Virus record (IMG/VR): IMGVR_UViG_3300035010_000021 | Span: 1-51,465 of that record | Length of the DNA: 51,465 nt | Strand: one strand, 5' to 3' | From: a virus | Notes under the pieces: generated by a model | What the model was told of the DNA's origin: nothing | The model's input: only the letters and a program-made list of their open reading frames with translations | The model's database searches: none | Translations under genes and position numbers: made by a program | Shown: one piece after another, positions 20,053 through 26,956 of the stretch | How the letters are laid out: each line of letters opens with the position of its first letter | Position numbering within the stretch: the stretch's first letter is position 1

Positions 20053-20080
20053 CAGCCCGTCGGGGGAGATCGGCGGGCTG
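20053..20080 (+). terminator. Terminator-like hairpin after the methyltransferase
   Basis: CAGCCCG (20053-20059) and CGGGCTG (20074-20080) with a 14-base loop, followed by TTATCG. It lies 33 bases past the methyltransferase stop. The rest of 20081-20247 is relatively AT-rich and holds no gene that I can see. Confidence 0.5.
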
Positions 20081-20247
20081 TTATCGTTCGTCAGAAGCAT
20101 TCAAGAGGCTGCCGGAATGGGGATGGGTCGGCAGCATACTAGACGTGAAAACACTAAGGTCAAGTTTCACGGATTTAATCTCAGGCGTCTCCCCTTTCCC
20201 CAAAAGAGTCCACCGGAGGGAGGCCGATTTCCCGGGGATATTCGCCT

Positions 20248-20790
20248 TTAGACGGGGTTGAGGTAAGCGAACTCGCCCCACCTAGCGAGCACGAAGTCGT
20301 TGTACGCTTTCGCGGCGGCAACCTCGTCAGCAAACGTTCCGAGATAATGCTGTTCGCCACGCACCCGCGCGATCACCTGCCACTTTGTGGTGTTGGTGCA
20401 GCGGTACACCCCCTTGTATCTGGTAGGCTTTCCCTTGGCTGGTCGGCGATTCATGTTGTTCTGGCTTTTAGTGCACAGTCGAAGATTCGACCGCCGGTTG
20501 TCCAGCGTATTGTGGTTTCGATGATCCACATCCAGGTGTCGTGGGGCATCCAAAATAAAGCGGTGCATTATCAGCATTGTCTTTACCGGGCGGCAAGATC
20601 GAGTGCGCCCCGTGTCAGCCGGGGCAATGACGCGCCCGTCGAGGATGTGCCACTGATAGGACAGCAACCCATCGAGCAAATCGGCATCGATCAGGACTGA
20701 GCCACCCCGATGCAGGAGCAAGCAACAAGCACCGGTGTAATCTTCCTCGTTGCCCTTGGCGGCGGACGGGTCTATGCTCTCGGCAGTCAT
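20248..20790 (-). CDS. HNH endonuclease with AP2 domain
   Basis: A 180-residue protein in the layout of phage homing-type endonucleases. Residues 20-60 form a start domain (LIDADLLDGLLSYQWHI); residues 75-115 hold the HNH core (MHRFIL, DVDHRNHNTLDNRRSNLRLC); residues 125-170 form an AP2 DNA-binding domain (RYKGVYRCTNTTKWQVIARV, YLGTFADEVAAAKAYND). Such genes cut DNA at intron or intergenic sites and spread by homing. It is separated from the operon upstream by about 98 bases and has GAAGGA before its ATG. Freestanding, not in an intron as far as can be seen. Confidence 0.92.
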   Translation of the reverse strand: MTAESIDPSAAKGNEEDYTGACCLLLHRGGSVLIDADLLDGLLSYQWHILDGRVIAPADTGRTRSCRPVKTMLIMHRFILDAPRHLDVDHRNHNTLDNRRSNLRLCTKSQNNMNRRPAKGKPTRYKGVYRCTNTTKWQVIARVRGEQHYLGTFADEVAAAKAYNDFVLARWGEFAYLNPV

Positions 20791-20888
20791 GGCGAACGTT
20801 CCTTCGCTGTGGTCAGACAGGCCGACGGCGCGCTAACGCCTCGGCCTTTCGTTTCTGGCACACTTGCAAAGCTCGCGCAACCCGCTGG

Positions 20889-21485
20889 TCAGTAGCCCTT
20901 GGACGAATTGGCCGTCACGCCCGGCGTGATGCCCTGGGCGTAACCGGGCGGGAGCTTCGTGACCGTCCGGCCGTCCTCGTCGGTGTAGGTGACCGTCTCG
21001 CCTCGGAGCGGAGTGGCTTCCGCCTTCGCGCCCGAGTAACCCCATGAGTGCGTCTTCTGGTATTGCTTGCCCTGCCGCTTCGCGATTCCATGCCGCCGAC
21101 GAAAGTCGGCCACCGTCTGCGAGCCGACGCCGAAGCGCTTGCCGATCTCCACGTCGCTCAACCCGTCCGCCACATCCTGTCGCACCTGGTGGAGGCATTC
21201 ATCGCCCATGCGAGGCTGTCTTCCCCTTCGCCTGGACCCTGCGGCGGCAGTTACCGACTGGCTCGGCGGCAGGTCGAAGCACATGGCCCCAGAGGGCGTT
21301 TCGACTTGCCCGACATCCCCTTCCTCAAAGCTGTGAGGCGTCCATCCGCCGTCTACCGCCGACGGGCCGACCTCGATCCGAAGGGCTTCCGGCCGGATCG
21401 ACGCCAGGGCGTCCAAGATTGCGGGCGGGGCCTCCTTGGCGATCAGCCACCCCTTCACGATTCCAAACTGTTCTTCTCTGCTCAC
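20889..21485 (-). CDS. HTH-containing phage protein, end of leftward operon
   Basis: A 198-residue protein from a GTG at 21485 that overlaps the preceding stop. Residues 1-65 are helical plus strand; residues 95-125 carry an HTH (DGLSDVEIGKRFGVGSQTV, ADFRRRHGI) of the kind seen in resolvases and sigma region 4; a Gly/Pro and Thr-rich tail follows. Likely a DNA-binding protein, possibly a late or middle regulator, as last gene of the fifteen-gene leftward chain. No catalytic residues seen. Confidence 0.65.
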   Translation of the reverse strand: MSREEQFGIVKGWLIAKEAPPAILDALASIRPEALRIEVGPSAVDGGWTPHSFEEGDVGQVETPSGAMCFDLPPSQSVTAAAGSRRRGRQPRMGDECLHQVRQDVADGLSDVEIGKRFGVGSQTVADFRRRHGIAKRQGKQYQKTHSWGYSGAKAEATPLRGETVTYTDEDGRTVTKLPPGYAQGITPGVTANSSKGY

Positions 21486-21721
21486 CGATCCCACTCCACT
21501 GCAATTGGTTTCTGTCTCTCCACGATCCGCTCCAGCCACGTCCCGCCCGCCGGCTGCGCCTGTAGGGTCGCCCACTCCCGGTCCGCCTGCTCGCGGGCGA
21601 TGCTGGCGACCTCCGCCCACTTCTGGTTCCGGCTCCGGTGGTACAGGCTGCGGGCGGCGAGTTCGAGCTTCCCCAGATCGGCCAGGTCGCATTCGATGCT
21701 CTGGCAGGAGGCGAAGATCAC
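21482..21721 (-). CDS. Small helical hypothetical protein (79 aa)
   Basis: A 79-residue protein from a GTG at 21721 overlapping the preceding stop: IFASCQSIECDLADLGKLEL, AARSLYHRSRNQKWAEVASI, and a final amphipathic helix. Frame and start were chosen from the GTGA junctions at both ends. It resembles small helical proteins of phage recombination operons, with no known role. Confidence 0.6.
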   Translation of the reverse strand: MIFASCQSIECDLADLGKLELAARSLYHRSRNQKWAEVASIAREQADREWATLQAQPAGGTWLERIVERQKPIAVEWDR

Positions 21722-21837
21722 GGGAGGTGCGAGGCCAGGAGGTGCTGCATGTCCACCCAACCCAGCCAGCCCGTGCCGAAGACGAACAGCCAGACGAGGG
21801 AGGCGAGGAGGATGAGGCGGGTGCGGGGGTGGGTCAT
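21718..21837 (-). CDS. Tiny membrane peptide (39 aa)
   Basis: A 39-residue peptide THPRTRLILLASLVWLFVFG followed by TGWLGWVDMQHLLASHLP: basic start, one strong membrane span, aromatic end. ATG overlaps the GapR-like gene stop and its TGA overlaps the next GTG. It resembles in size and shape the tiny membrane peptides at 13285-14042. Confidence 0.6.
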   Translation of the reverse strand: MTHPRTRLILLASLVWLFVFGTGWLGWVDMQHLLASHLP

Positions 21838-22127
21838 TCGTCGTCCGTCCCCTCGAACAGCGGGAGCATCCCGAGGGCGAGCTTGTACGTGTCGAGGACG
21901 GCCTCCTGCTCGTCCCGCTCGCCCGCGTCCTGCTTGCGGAGCTTGAGGATCTGGCGAAGGGCGCGCACGTCGAACCCGTTGCCCCGGGCTTCCGCGAACA
22001 CGTCGCGGATGTCGGCGGCGAGCCCGGCCTTTTCCTCCTCCAAGCGTTCGACTCGCTCAACGATCGAGCGGAGTTGGTCGGCGGCGACCCCGCCGACGCG
22101 GGTTCTGTTGTGTCCGATTGCGGTCAT
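21834..22127 (-). CDS. GapR-like protein (DUF2312)
   Basis: A 97-residue protein: DQLRSIVERVERLEEEKAGL, AADIRDVFAEARGNGFDVRA and LRQILKLRKQD, the DUF2312 layout of a long helix and a short helical hairpin. GapR in alphaproteobacteria clamps overtwisted DNA ahead of replication and transcription forks; phage copies are known and may serve phage replication. The ATG was chosen at TAIGHNRT, since the upstream extension is not family-like. Coupled to both neighbours. Confidence 0.9.
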   Translation of the reverse strand: MTAIGHNRTRVGGVAADQLRSIVERVERLEEEKAGLAADIRDVFAEARGNGFDVRALRQILKLRKQDAGERDEQEAVLDTYKLALGMLPLFEGTDDE

Positions 22128-22795
22128 GACTGGTTTCCTTTGCTTGTTGGTAACACCCGTTTTAAACGCACACCACAACTTACTGGAGTTGTGACCGCTA
22201 GCTCTTCCGGCCAGCCGGCGCGAATCCTGCCTCGCACGCGGGAATGACTGATGCCAAAAAGGTCACACGCTTCCGCCAGAACAAGACGCCGGCCGCCGAT
22301 GTCGACATATGCGTTGTTGGTCTTATTGCGTCCTTGCTCCTTGGCTGTAGCCCGGCGGCAGTTGCCGGGCTCGTAGCCTCGCGAATTGTCGATCCGGTCA
22401 ATGCTGTGTGACGGTGTCGGCCTTGGCCCCATGTCTGAGAAGAAATTTTCGAACGCGCGCCATCGCTCGCACACGGCGACTCCGCGTCCGCCATACGTGG
22501 CGTACCCGCGGGAGTTTGGGTTGCCACAGCGGGTCAGCATGGACGCCCAGGTGCGATACTCGGGCGTCCACTGGCCCGGCCTGGATTGCCCGTGCGTTGT
22601 CGCCAGCAGTTTGGCGCGCTCCCGGTGGTAGCAGCCACAACTGGTGGTCAGTCCGCGGCGGAGGTTGTTGCCGTACGCGACCGAGTAGCCGCCGCAGTCG
22701 CACCGGCATCGCCACTTCGAGTTCCAGTTCGCACCCTGGCCGGCAAACTCCAGCACGACGAGGCGGCCGTATCTCTGTCCAGTCAAGTCCTTCAT
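22124..22795 (-). CDS. HNH/AP2-related phage protein
   Basis: A 223-residue protein: LTGQRYGRLVVLEFAG, zinc-knuckle-type CRCDCGGY and CGCYHRER, then YRTWASMLTRCGNPNS, YATYGGRGVAVCERWRAFEN and SIDRIDNSRGYEPGNCRRAT. This is the family of phage proteins related to HNH homing nucleases with a start domain like AP2-type modules; many may be inactive nucleases or regulators. C-terminal helices could bind DNA (LVLAEACDLFGISHSRVRGR). It sits within the leftward operon, coupled by ATGA on both sides, as if captured without breaking expression. Confidence 0.85.
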   Translation of the reverse strand: MKDLTGQRYGRLVVLEFAGQGANWNSKWRCRCDCGGYSVAYGNNLRRGLTTSCGCYHRERAKLLATTHGQSRPGQWTPEYRTWASMLTRCGNPNSRGYATYGGRGVAVCERWRAFENFFSDMGPRPTPSHSIDRIDNSRGYEPGNCRRATAKEQGRNKTNNAYVDIGGRRLVLAEACDLFGISHSRVRGRIRAGWPEELAVTTPVSCGVRLKRVLPTSKGNQS

Positions 22796-23226
22796 GCTAA
22801 CCGCCCCTCATCCGGGAGCGGAATCGCGATCCCGAGTACCTCGGCGCTCCACGCGATCACGGCATCGACATACTTCCCGAACTCCGAGGTTGAGAGATGT
22901 CGAGTAGAACCGGTCGCGTTCAGCACCTCCCCGTCGGGAGTGACGAGTACCTGGCGAAGCTTGCCGACATGCTGTTTGCAGAAGAGATGAATGTCCTCTG
23001 AGTCGACCAGATTGCCATGCCGGCGAAACTCCGCGACGATAGGCGGGTAGACTACGCCCCAGAGGTACGCGTTAGCGCTTGTGCTACGCTTCCTCTTTGC
23101 CTCCTTCACCGTGACCACTACACGCTTGCCGTCTAGTCGACGGATGGCCTCACCGATGCGGCGGGCGTCGCGGTCGGGCAACCGGCCGTCCACCACCGGG
23201 GCGATGAACTCCAGCGCGGCGGTCAC
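22792..23226 (-). CDS. Putative recombination-associated protein (NinB-like)
   Basis: A 144-residue protein from a GTG at 23226. RRLDGKRVVVTVKEAKRKRS followed by TSANAYLWGVVYPPI resembles the recombination proteins of NinB/Orf type and their relatives, whose pattern is basic strand, RS-x-x-QN-x-Y-x-WG. The end LSTSEFGKYVDAVIAW, LGIAIPLPDE is the usual finish of this phage family. It may bind single-stranded DNA and assist annealing. The assignment is by pattern only; it could be another phage family with the same outline. Confidence 0.65.
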   Translation of the reverse strand: MTAALEFIAPVVDGRLPDRDARRIGEAIRRLDGKRVVVTVKEAKRKRSTSANAYLWGVVYPPIVAEFRRHGNLVDSEDIHLFCKQHVGKLRQVLVTPDGEVLNATGSTRHLSTSEFGKYVDAVIAWSAEVLGIAIPLPDEGRLA

Positions 23227-23597
23227 GGGTCGCTCCGATGAAGCCCGAACGGCAGGGTGACGTCGTGAAGAACCCACAGGTGGTAGGCGTTTGCCGCGTC
23301 GACCAGCTGTGGGTGGGGTGGAAACACCTCCACCGCGAGCTTGTCATACCCCGCCAGCTTGTTCTTCATCGCCTGCTTGTCGGCCCACGGGATGTCGGAG
23401 TTGTCCCGGTTCCGAATGAAGAGGTGTGTGACCCGGCCCCAGTCCGTCTGGATGTCTCTCGCTAGCACCGCGTAGTGGCCGTTCTCCCAGGCCCGGTCCA
23501 TCTCGCGGCACCAGCCCTCGCCGTGCCCGAGGGCGGCAGGTGTTTCCTTCCGGGACCGGAACGGCCGGTTGGCCTTGCTCGTCAGGGGGAGGGTCAT
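23223..23597 (-). CDS. Phage hypothetical protein (DUF7694-like)
   Basis: A 124-residue protein: YAVLARDIQTDWGRVTHLFI, DIPWADKQAMKNKLAG, AVEVFPPHPQLVDAANAYHL. The layout (a strand pair, an acidic helix and an ending with L-V-D-x-A-N-x-Y-H-L-W-V-L) is that of a small phage family near replication and recombination genes. Function unknown. ATG overlaps the preceding gene stop. Confidence 0.7.
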   Translation of the reverse strand: MTLPLTSKANRPFRSRKETPAALGHGEGWCREMDRAWENGHYAVLARDIQTDWGRVTHLFIRNRDNSDIPWADKQAMKNKLAGYDKLAVEVFPPHPQLVDAANAYHLWVLHDVTLPFGLHRSDP

Positions 23598-24034
23598 GCG
23601 ACGCTCCTCAGCCGCTTCCGGTACGGCTCACACAGGTCGACCACCCGCCGACAGGTCTCCACGTCGAACATCCCGATGTGGCAGTCCTCGAACGGGATGC
23701 CGAGTTGCTCCGCCAGCCACCGGTAGCCCGACCCCCGGGCGTAGTGCTTCCGGTACTCGGGCCCACGCTCCGCTCGCCGTTCCTCCAGCTTCCGCTGCCA
23801 TAGGGGGTCGAACGCGGCGTGCGCCCGCCGCTTCCACCGCCGCAGTTCCTTGTCTGCCAACCGTCCCAGCGGATTCTCGGTCCCCGGGTGACAGCCGACG
23901 TAGGCATCGCACGCGGGGTAGCGGGCGCAGGCCCAGAAGGGTCGATAAGCCAGGTCGGGCCAGCGGTCACCGTAGATGGAAAAGCCAAGAACCTTTTCCA
24001 CGGGGGAGGCGCAATACGGGCAGGGGCCGGTCAC
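23594..24034 (-). CDS. DUF3268-like zinc-finger protein
   Basis: A 146-residue protein from a GTG at 24034. CPYCASPVEKVLGFSIYG and FWACARYPACDAYVGCHP give the paired CxxC and C-x-C-type zinc ligands of the DUF3268 family. The rest is KELRRWKRRAHAAFDPLW, GYRWLAEQLGIPFEDCHIGM and DVETCRRVVDLC. This layout is usual in phage DNA-metabolism operons; the zinc part suggests DNA binding. Upstream residues of the same frame belong to other genes and were left out. Confidence 0.85.
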   Translation of the reverse strand: MTGPCPYCASPVEKVLGFSIYGDRWPDLAYRPFWACARYPACDAYVGCHPGTENPLGRLADKELRRWKRRAHAAFDPLWQRKLEERRAERGPEYRKHYARGSGYRWLAEQLGIPFEDCHIGMFDVETCRRVVDLCEPYRKRLRSVA

Positions 24035-24519
24035 CGCCGCCTCACGGCGAGGGCGATGCCGCCGTTGCCCAGCGTCACCCCCGGCACCTCGACACCCGCC
24101 TTGAGGGCGTCCGAGATGGCCGACCGGCTGACCTTCCGCTCCGTCTTCCAGTAGGCGTCCGGCAGGATCGACTCGTCGATGTGGGCGATCCCCGGCCCCT
24201 TCAGCGACACGGAGAGTGTGGCCTCCGGCCGCCGGAGTGACTTCTGGCCCGATGCGCCCATACACAGCAGCAGCGCCGAGCGAAGCCGGTCCTGCCGGTT
24301 GACACAGGCGGCCTTCCGCTCGCCGAGGGCCTTCACCCGGGCGGCGATGGCCTCCTCCAGGCACTCCTCGTCGGCGAGCCGGCCGAGCAGCCAGTCCACG
24401 ATCTCGAACAGGCCCGTCTGCCCCTCGATCACGTCGTGCAGCAGGTCCGGGTCGTCGCTGCCGAGCAGGGCGCGAATGTCCGCCACCTTGCCCAGCTCCA
24501 GTTGCAGGTTCCCCGACAT
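24031..24519 (-). CDS. Siphovirus Gp157-like protein
   Basis: A 162-residue protein starting SGNLQLELGKVADIRALLG. It has a long acidic helical section (residues 35-95, IAARVKALGERKAACVNRQD) and the Gp157 end: RRPEATLSVSLKGPGI, ILPDAYWKTERKVSRSAISD, ALKAGVEVPGVTL. Gp157 proteins lie beside SSB and recombination genes in siphophages and were first linked to phage resistance when expressed from plasmids. The start ATG shares a base with the preceding stop (TGATG). Confidence 0.9.
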   Translation of the reverse strand: MSGNLQLELGKVADIRALLGSDDPDLLHDVIEGQTGLFEIVDWLLGRLADEECLEEAIAARVKALGERKAACVNRQDRLRSALLLCMGASGQKSLRRPEATLSVSLKGPGIAHIDESILPDAYWKTERKVSRSAISDALKAGVEVPGVTLGNGGIALAVRRR

Positions 24520-25145
24520 CAGAACGGGATCTCCTGATCGTCCGTCCGCACCGCCCCGTAGGAGTACTCGTCCGGCACGTCGTTCTCGATCCGGTGGGCA
24601 CCCATGAGCTGCTGGTACTCCGGCGACTTGGCGATGACCGCCTTGAGGCTGTCGGACAGCTTGTCGTAGAGGATCTGGTCGAACGCCCCGAGGCTGAAGT
24701 AGATCGGCTCGTTCACCAGCGGCGGCGGGGTCATCCCCTTCGGCAGTTTCAGGATCGAGCTGATGTTCTCGTAGACCTTGCCGTCCTTCGGCTCGTGGAC
24801 GACGCCCATCAGGCACGACTTGCCCAAGACGTCCCCGATGTCGAACGCCCCGAAGTCGGCGTCCGTGAACGGCACGCCGCGCCACGACTCCAGGTCCTGG
24901 CGAAGTTTCGCCTTCTGCGAAGCAGAGAGCGTATACCGCTGGTGGATGGTGAACGGCCGGCCGTCGCTCATCAGCTCGTCCGGGAACTCCCAGGAGAACA
25001 TCACCTTGTGCTGGAACTTCGGCTGCCCCTTCCACTCCCCCTGCTGGGTTCCCAGGTCGATGATGCGGTAGCAGGTGGCGACGAACGTGCCGGCGGGGAC
25101 GCGCTCGAAGTCGCCCCCGGTTTCCTTCGGTAGCAGTAGTGTCAT
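24519..25145 (-). CDS. SSB-like phage DNA-binding protein
   Basis: A 208-residue protein: VPAGTFVATCYRIIDLGTQ, QHKVMFSWEFPDELM, SDGRPFTIHQRYTLS, CLMGVVHEPKDGKVYENISS and, at the C-terminus, TDDQEIPF. The beta layout is that of the phage OB-fold single-stranded DNA-binding family, and the acidic DDQEIPF ending closely copies the DDDIPF tip by which bacterial SSB recruits partners. It probably coats phage single-stranded DNA and gathers host replication proteins. Next to Gp157 as in other siphophages. Confidence 0.85.
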   Translation of the reverse strand: MTLLLPKETGGDFERVPAGTFVATCYRIIDLGTQQGEWKGQPKFQHKVMFSWEFPDELMSDGRPFTIHQRYTLSASQKAKLRQDLESWRGVPFTDADFGAFDIGDVLGKSCLMGVVHEPKDGKVYENISSILKLPKGMTPPPLVNEPIYFSLGAFDQILYDKLSDSLKAVIAKSPEYQQLMGAHRIENDVPDEYSYGAVRTDDQEIPF

Positions 25146-25351
25146 TGGTCTTCTCCTTGGTTGGTGGTTAAGGCTTGTAGCGTGTCCAGCGCGGCACGGC
25201 AGAGTTGCAGGTCTTCGGCGAACTCGGGCACCCGGTAGATCTCCGGGTACGGGAACCGGGCCGCGTTCTGGAGGACCAGGCGTGCCTGGAACAGGTACGC
25301 ACGGGCCATACCCAGCGCCATGCCGTGGACGGACGTGTCGGGGGAGGTCAT
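25142..25351 (-). CDS. Small helical protein (69 aa)
   Basis: A 69-residue protein from ATG 25351: VHGMALGMARAYLFQARLVL, YPEIYRVPEFAEDLQLCRAA, LDTLQALTTNQGEDQ. All helical, no known family. The end overlaps the SSB-like gene start (ATGA). Upstream codons of the same frame are out of the coding pattern and were excluded. Confidence 0.6.
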   Translation of the reverse strand: MTSPDTSVHGMALGMARAYLFQARLVLQNAARFPYPEIYRVPEFAEDLQLCRAALDTLQALTTNQGEDQ

Positions 25352-25563
25352 AGCACCTCCACCGGCCCGAAGACCCCGCTGGTTGCCGCGCGCTGGTTCT
25401 GGATGGCGACCACGGCCAGTTCGAGCTCCGCCACGATCGCGGTCAGGAGCCTGTCCGCCTGGAGGCGGGCCAGCCACTCCGGGTCCGCGAGCTTGATCGC
25501 CTCGGAGGCGGCCGCGAACTGGATCAGGGCGGTGCGGAGTTCAGACTCTTTCTCGATGGTCAT
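25348..25563 (-). CDS. Small helical protein (71 aa)
   Basis: A 71-residue protein from ATG 25563: TIEKESELRTALIQFAAASE, AIKLADPEWLARLQADRLLT, AIVAELELAVVAIQNQ. A helical rod, possibly coiled-coil, with an acidic face. No family recognised. It shares size and position with the next gene (25142-25351), and the two may interact. Confidence 0.6.
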   Translation of the reverse strand: MTIEKESELRTALIQFAAASEAIKLADPEWLARLQADRLLTAIVAELELAVVAIQNQRAATSGVFGPVEVL

Positions 25564-25571
25564 GGCCGGCC

Positions 25572-25769
25572 TCACAGCGTCAGCTGGAGCATGCCGAGCA
25601 GCATGACGACGCAGAACAGGGACACGAAGACCATGCACAGCGCCCCGAACTCGACGGCGAACCAGGCGAGACCTTCCGTGCCGTAGACCTCCCGGATCTG
25701 CTTCCGGTGGGAGACGACGTAGGCGACGAGAGAGACGGCCACGACGACCGCGTAGACGGCGTAGCTCAT
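25572..25769 (-). CDS. Small two-span membrane protein (65 aa)
   Basis: A 65-residue protein with two hydrophobic spans, SYAVYAVVVAVSLVAYVV (1-18) and LCMVFVSLFCVVMLLGMLQL (44-63), joined by a basic-acidic loop (HRKQIREVYGTEG). Expected in the inner membrane. Membrane peptides of this sort in phage early operons may serve superinfection exclusion or replication anchoring; nothing here settles that. ATG overlaps the preceding HTH gene stop. Confidence 0.65.
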   Translation of the reverse strand: MSYAVYAVVVAVSLVAYVVSHRKQIREVYGTEGLAWFAVEFGALCMVFVSLFCVVMLLGMLQLTL

Positions 25770-26095
25770 AGCGCCCCCCTCTGGAGCAGCCGCTCCAGCT
25801 TGGCTTCGAGGTTGACGGCCAGGACCGTGAGGTTGGTCACTTTCTCCTCCAGCAGGCGCTCGATCCGGTCAAGCTGGGTCGGCGAGAAGGTTGGCGACGC
25901 CGACGGTCGATTGAGCAGGCCGGCGACCGTCCCGCCCCGGCGGAAGTGCCGCCGGGCCTCCGGGTACGACGTGCCGACCTCCTTGAGGCGGCGGCCGACG
26001 GTCCCCTTGCTCCGGCCGATCTTGCGGGCGATGGCGTCGGGGGTGAACCCCTCGGCGATCAACTCCAGGACGTGGGTCGTGCTGTCCTTGCTCAT
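25766..26095 (-). CDS. HTH protein with C-terminal coiled coil
   Basis: A 109-residue protein. Residues 5-40 form an HTH: HVLELIAEGFTPDAIARKIG, RSKGTVGRRLKEVG. The C-terminal half (LDRIERLLEEKVTNLTVLAV, NLEAKLERLLQRG) is a strong heptad coiled coil for dimerisation. A typical small phage regulator. Second gene of the leftward operon, coupled to both neighbours. It may control its own operon or the rightward replication genes. Confidence 0.75.
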   Translation of the reverse strand: MSKDSTTHVLELIAEGFTPDAIARKIGRSKGTVGRRLKEVGTSYPEARRHFRRGGTVAGLLNRPSASPTFSPTQLDRIERLLEEKVTNLTVLAVNLEAKLERLLQRGAL

Positions 26096-26469
26096 GGGGT
26101 GACTCCTTTCGCAAGCGTGTATTTCTCCAGCAGGGCCGCGACGTCCGCGTGGTGCGTCGGAGCGTAGAAGTCCGGGTCCAACTCCCTGCGGACCGACGAG
26201 ATCTTGGCGTCGAACACCTCGTCCGTCAGCTCGCGGAAGTACCGCTCGGCGTCCCGGCCGCAGAGCCGTGGGAAGGCGTCGACGAACGCCTGAGCGGCAT
26301 CGTTCGACTCCTCGACGGTCAGCGCGCCGACAATCCCGCCGATGAGGTAGAGGTGGACGGCGATGAACCCGACGGGCGGGTTGGAATGGGCGGCCAGGGC
26401 GCGGGCGAAGTCATCCCGCGCGGCCTCATAGTCTTCGAGGATGCCCTCGTTCTTGTCACGCCAGTACAT
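26092..26469 (-). CDS. Hypothetical protein, first gene of leftward operon
   Basis: A 125-residue mostly helical protein: DYEAARDDFARALAAHSN, PVGFIAVHLYLIGGIVGA, DAAQAFVDAFPRLCGRDAER, VAALLEKYTLAKGV. No known family. AAGGAGG lies 5 bases before its ATG and the promoter at 26506-26534 (minus) just upstream, so it is the first gene of the fifteen-gene leftward chain. Confidence 0.65.
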   Translation of the reverse strand: MYWRDKNEGILEDYEAARDDFARALAAHSNPPVGFIAVHLYLIGGIVGALTVEESNDAAQAFVDAFPRLCGRDAERYFRELTDEVFDAKISSVRRELDPDFYAPTHHADVAALLEKYTLAKGVTP

Positions 26470-26486
26470 GGTGCCCTCCTTGGCTG

Positions 26487-26515
26487 TTGACCGGTTATGT
26501 GAATAGTGTTATCAC
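26487..26515 (+). promoter_or_regulatory. Rightward early promoter
   Basis: TTGACC (26487-26492), 17-base spacer, TATCAC (26510-26515), in an AT-rich stretch. It would drive the RHH gene at 26563 and the genes beyond. Its -10 region shares bases with the -10 of the leftward promoter. Confidence 0.6.
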
Positions 26516-26547
26516 AGTATTACCACGTCGTCAATAACTATTCGCAC
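26499..26547. promoter_or_regulatory. Inverted-repeat operator in the divergent control region
   Basis: GTGAATAGTGTTATCAC (26499-26515) is repeated in reverse as GTCAATAACTATTCGCAC (26530-26547), an imperfect inverted repeat that covers both promoters. The RHH protein encoded at 26563 is the natural candidate to bind here and repress both directions. Confidence 0.5.
26506..26534 (-). promoter_or_regulatory. Leftward early promoter
   Basis: On the minus strand TTGACG (26534-26529), 17-base spacer, TAACAC (26511-26506). It faces the gene at 26092-26469. The two promoters point at each other's start regions and overlap, so RNA polymerase can use only one at a time. Confidence 0.6.
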
Positions 26548-26562
26548 CGGAGTCGCACTAAT

Positions 26563-26763
26563 ATGCATATAGGATATGTTAAGAAATCAATCAGTATCCC
26601 GCCGCCCGTGTACGACTGGCTTCACGCCGAGGCCGACCGGCTGGGGCTGTCGCTGAGCGGGGCCATCTCGCAACTGGTCATCGAGAACATGCGGCGTGGG
26701 AAGTCGATTGCCGCCAAGGCGAGGGGAGGGCAGCATGGAGTTTCCGCACGTCGCCCGGGCTGA
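26563..26763 (+). CDS. Ribbon-helix-helix (CopG/Arc-like) regulator
   Basis: A 66-residue protein: YVKKSISIPPPVYDWLHAEA, DRLGLSLSGAISQLVIENM, with the strand-helix-helix layout of CopG/Arc repressors. The Lys-Lys-Ser-Ile-Ser-Ile strand would insert in the DNA groove as a dimer. First gene right of the divergent promoters; probably an autorepressor and the main early switch. The ATG at 26563 was chosen since upstream codons lie in the promoter region. Its 3' end overlaps the next gene by 29 bases. Confidence 0.85.
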   Translation: MHIGYVKKSISIPPPVYDWLHAEADRLGLSLSGAISQLVIENMRRGKSIAAKARGGQHGVSARRPG

Positions 26764-26956
26764 CGCCTACGCCAAGCAGCTGCGGGGCCACAGGGCCGAC
26801 ATGCTGACCGCGGCCGACATGGGCGTCCTCCAGCTTTGCTGGGAGGAGATCCGCACCCTGACGCAGCGGGTGGCGGCCCTGGAGGCGGAGAACAAGGACC
26901 TCAAGTCGTTCCGCCATCAGGCGACCAACCGCGAGACGTACGGTCCGCTCGGATGA
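26735..26956 (+). CDS. Small helical protein (73 aa)
   Basis: A 73-residue protein: VARADAYAKQLRGHRADM, LTAADMGVLQLCWEEI, LTQRVAALEAENKDLKSF. The last part is a coiled coil (heptads L-V-L-N-L). GAGGGGAGGG precedes the ATG. It overlaps the RHH gene by 29 bases and the DUF1064 gene by ATGA. Perhaps a partner of one of them. Confidence 0.6.
   Translation: MEFPHVARADAYAKQLRGHRADMLTAADMGVLQLCWEEIRTLTQRVAALEAENKDLKSFRHQATNRETYGPLG

Noticed and set aside
18313-20100. 595-codon minus-strand frame across the methyltransferase
   Set aside because: Antisense to a gene with all C5 methyltransferase motifs; no protein-like pattern.
24520-25035. Upstream extension of the Gp157-like frame
   Set aside because: The extension is antiparallel in sense to nothing but overlaps the SSB-like gene in another frame and lacks family similarity; the ATG at 24519 fits the family start.
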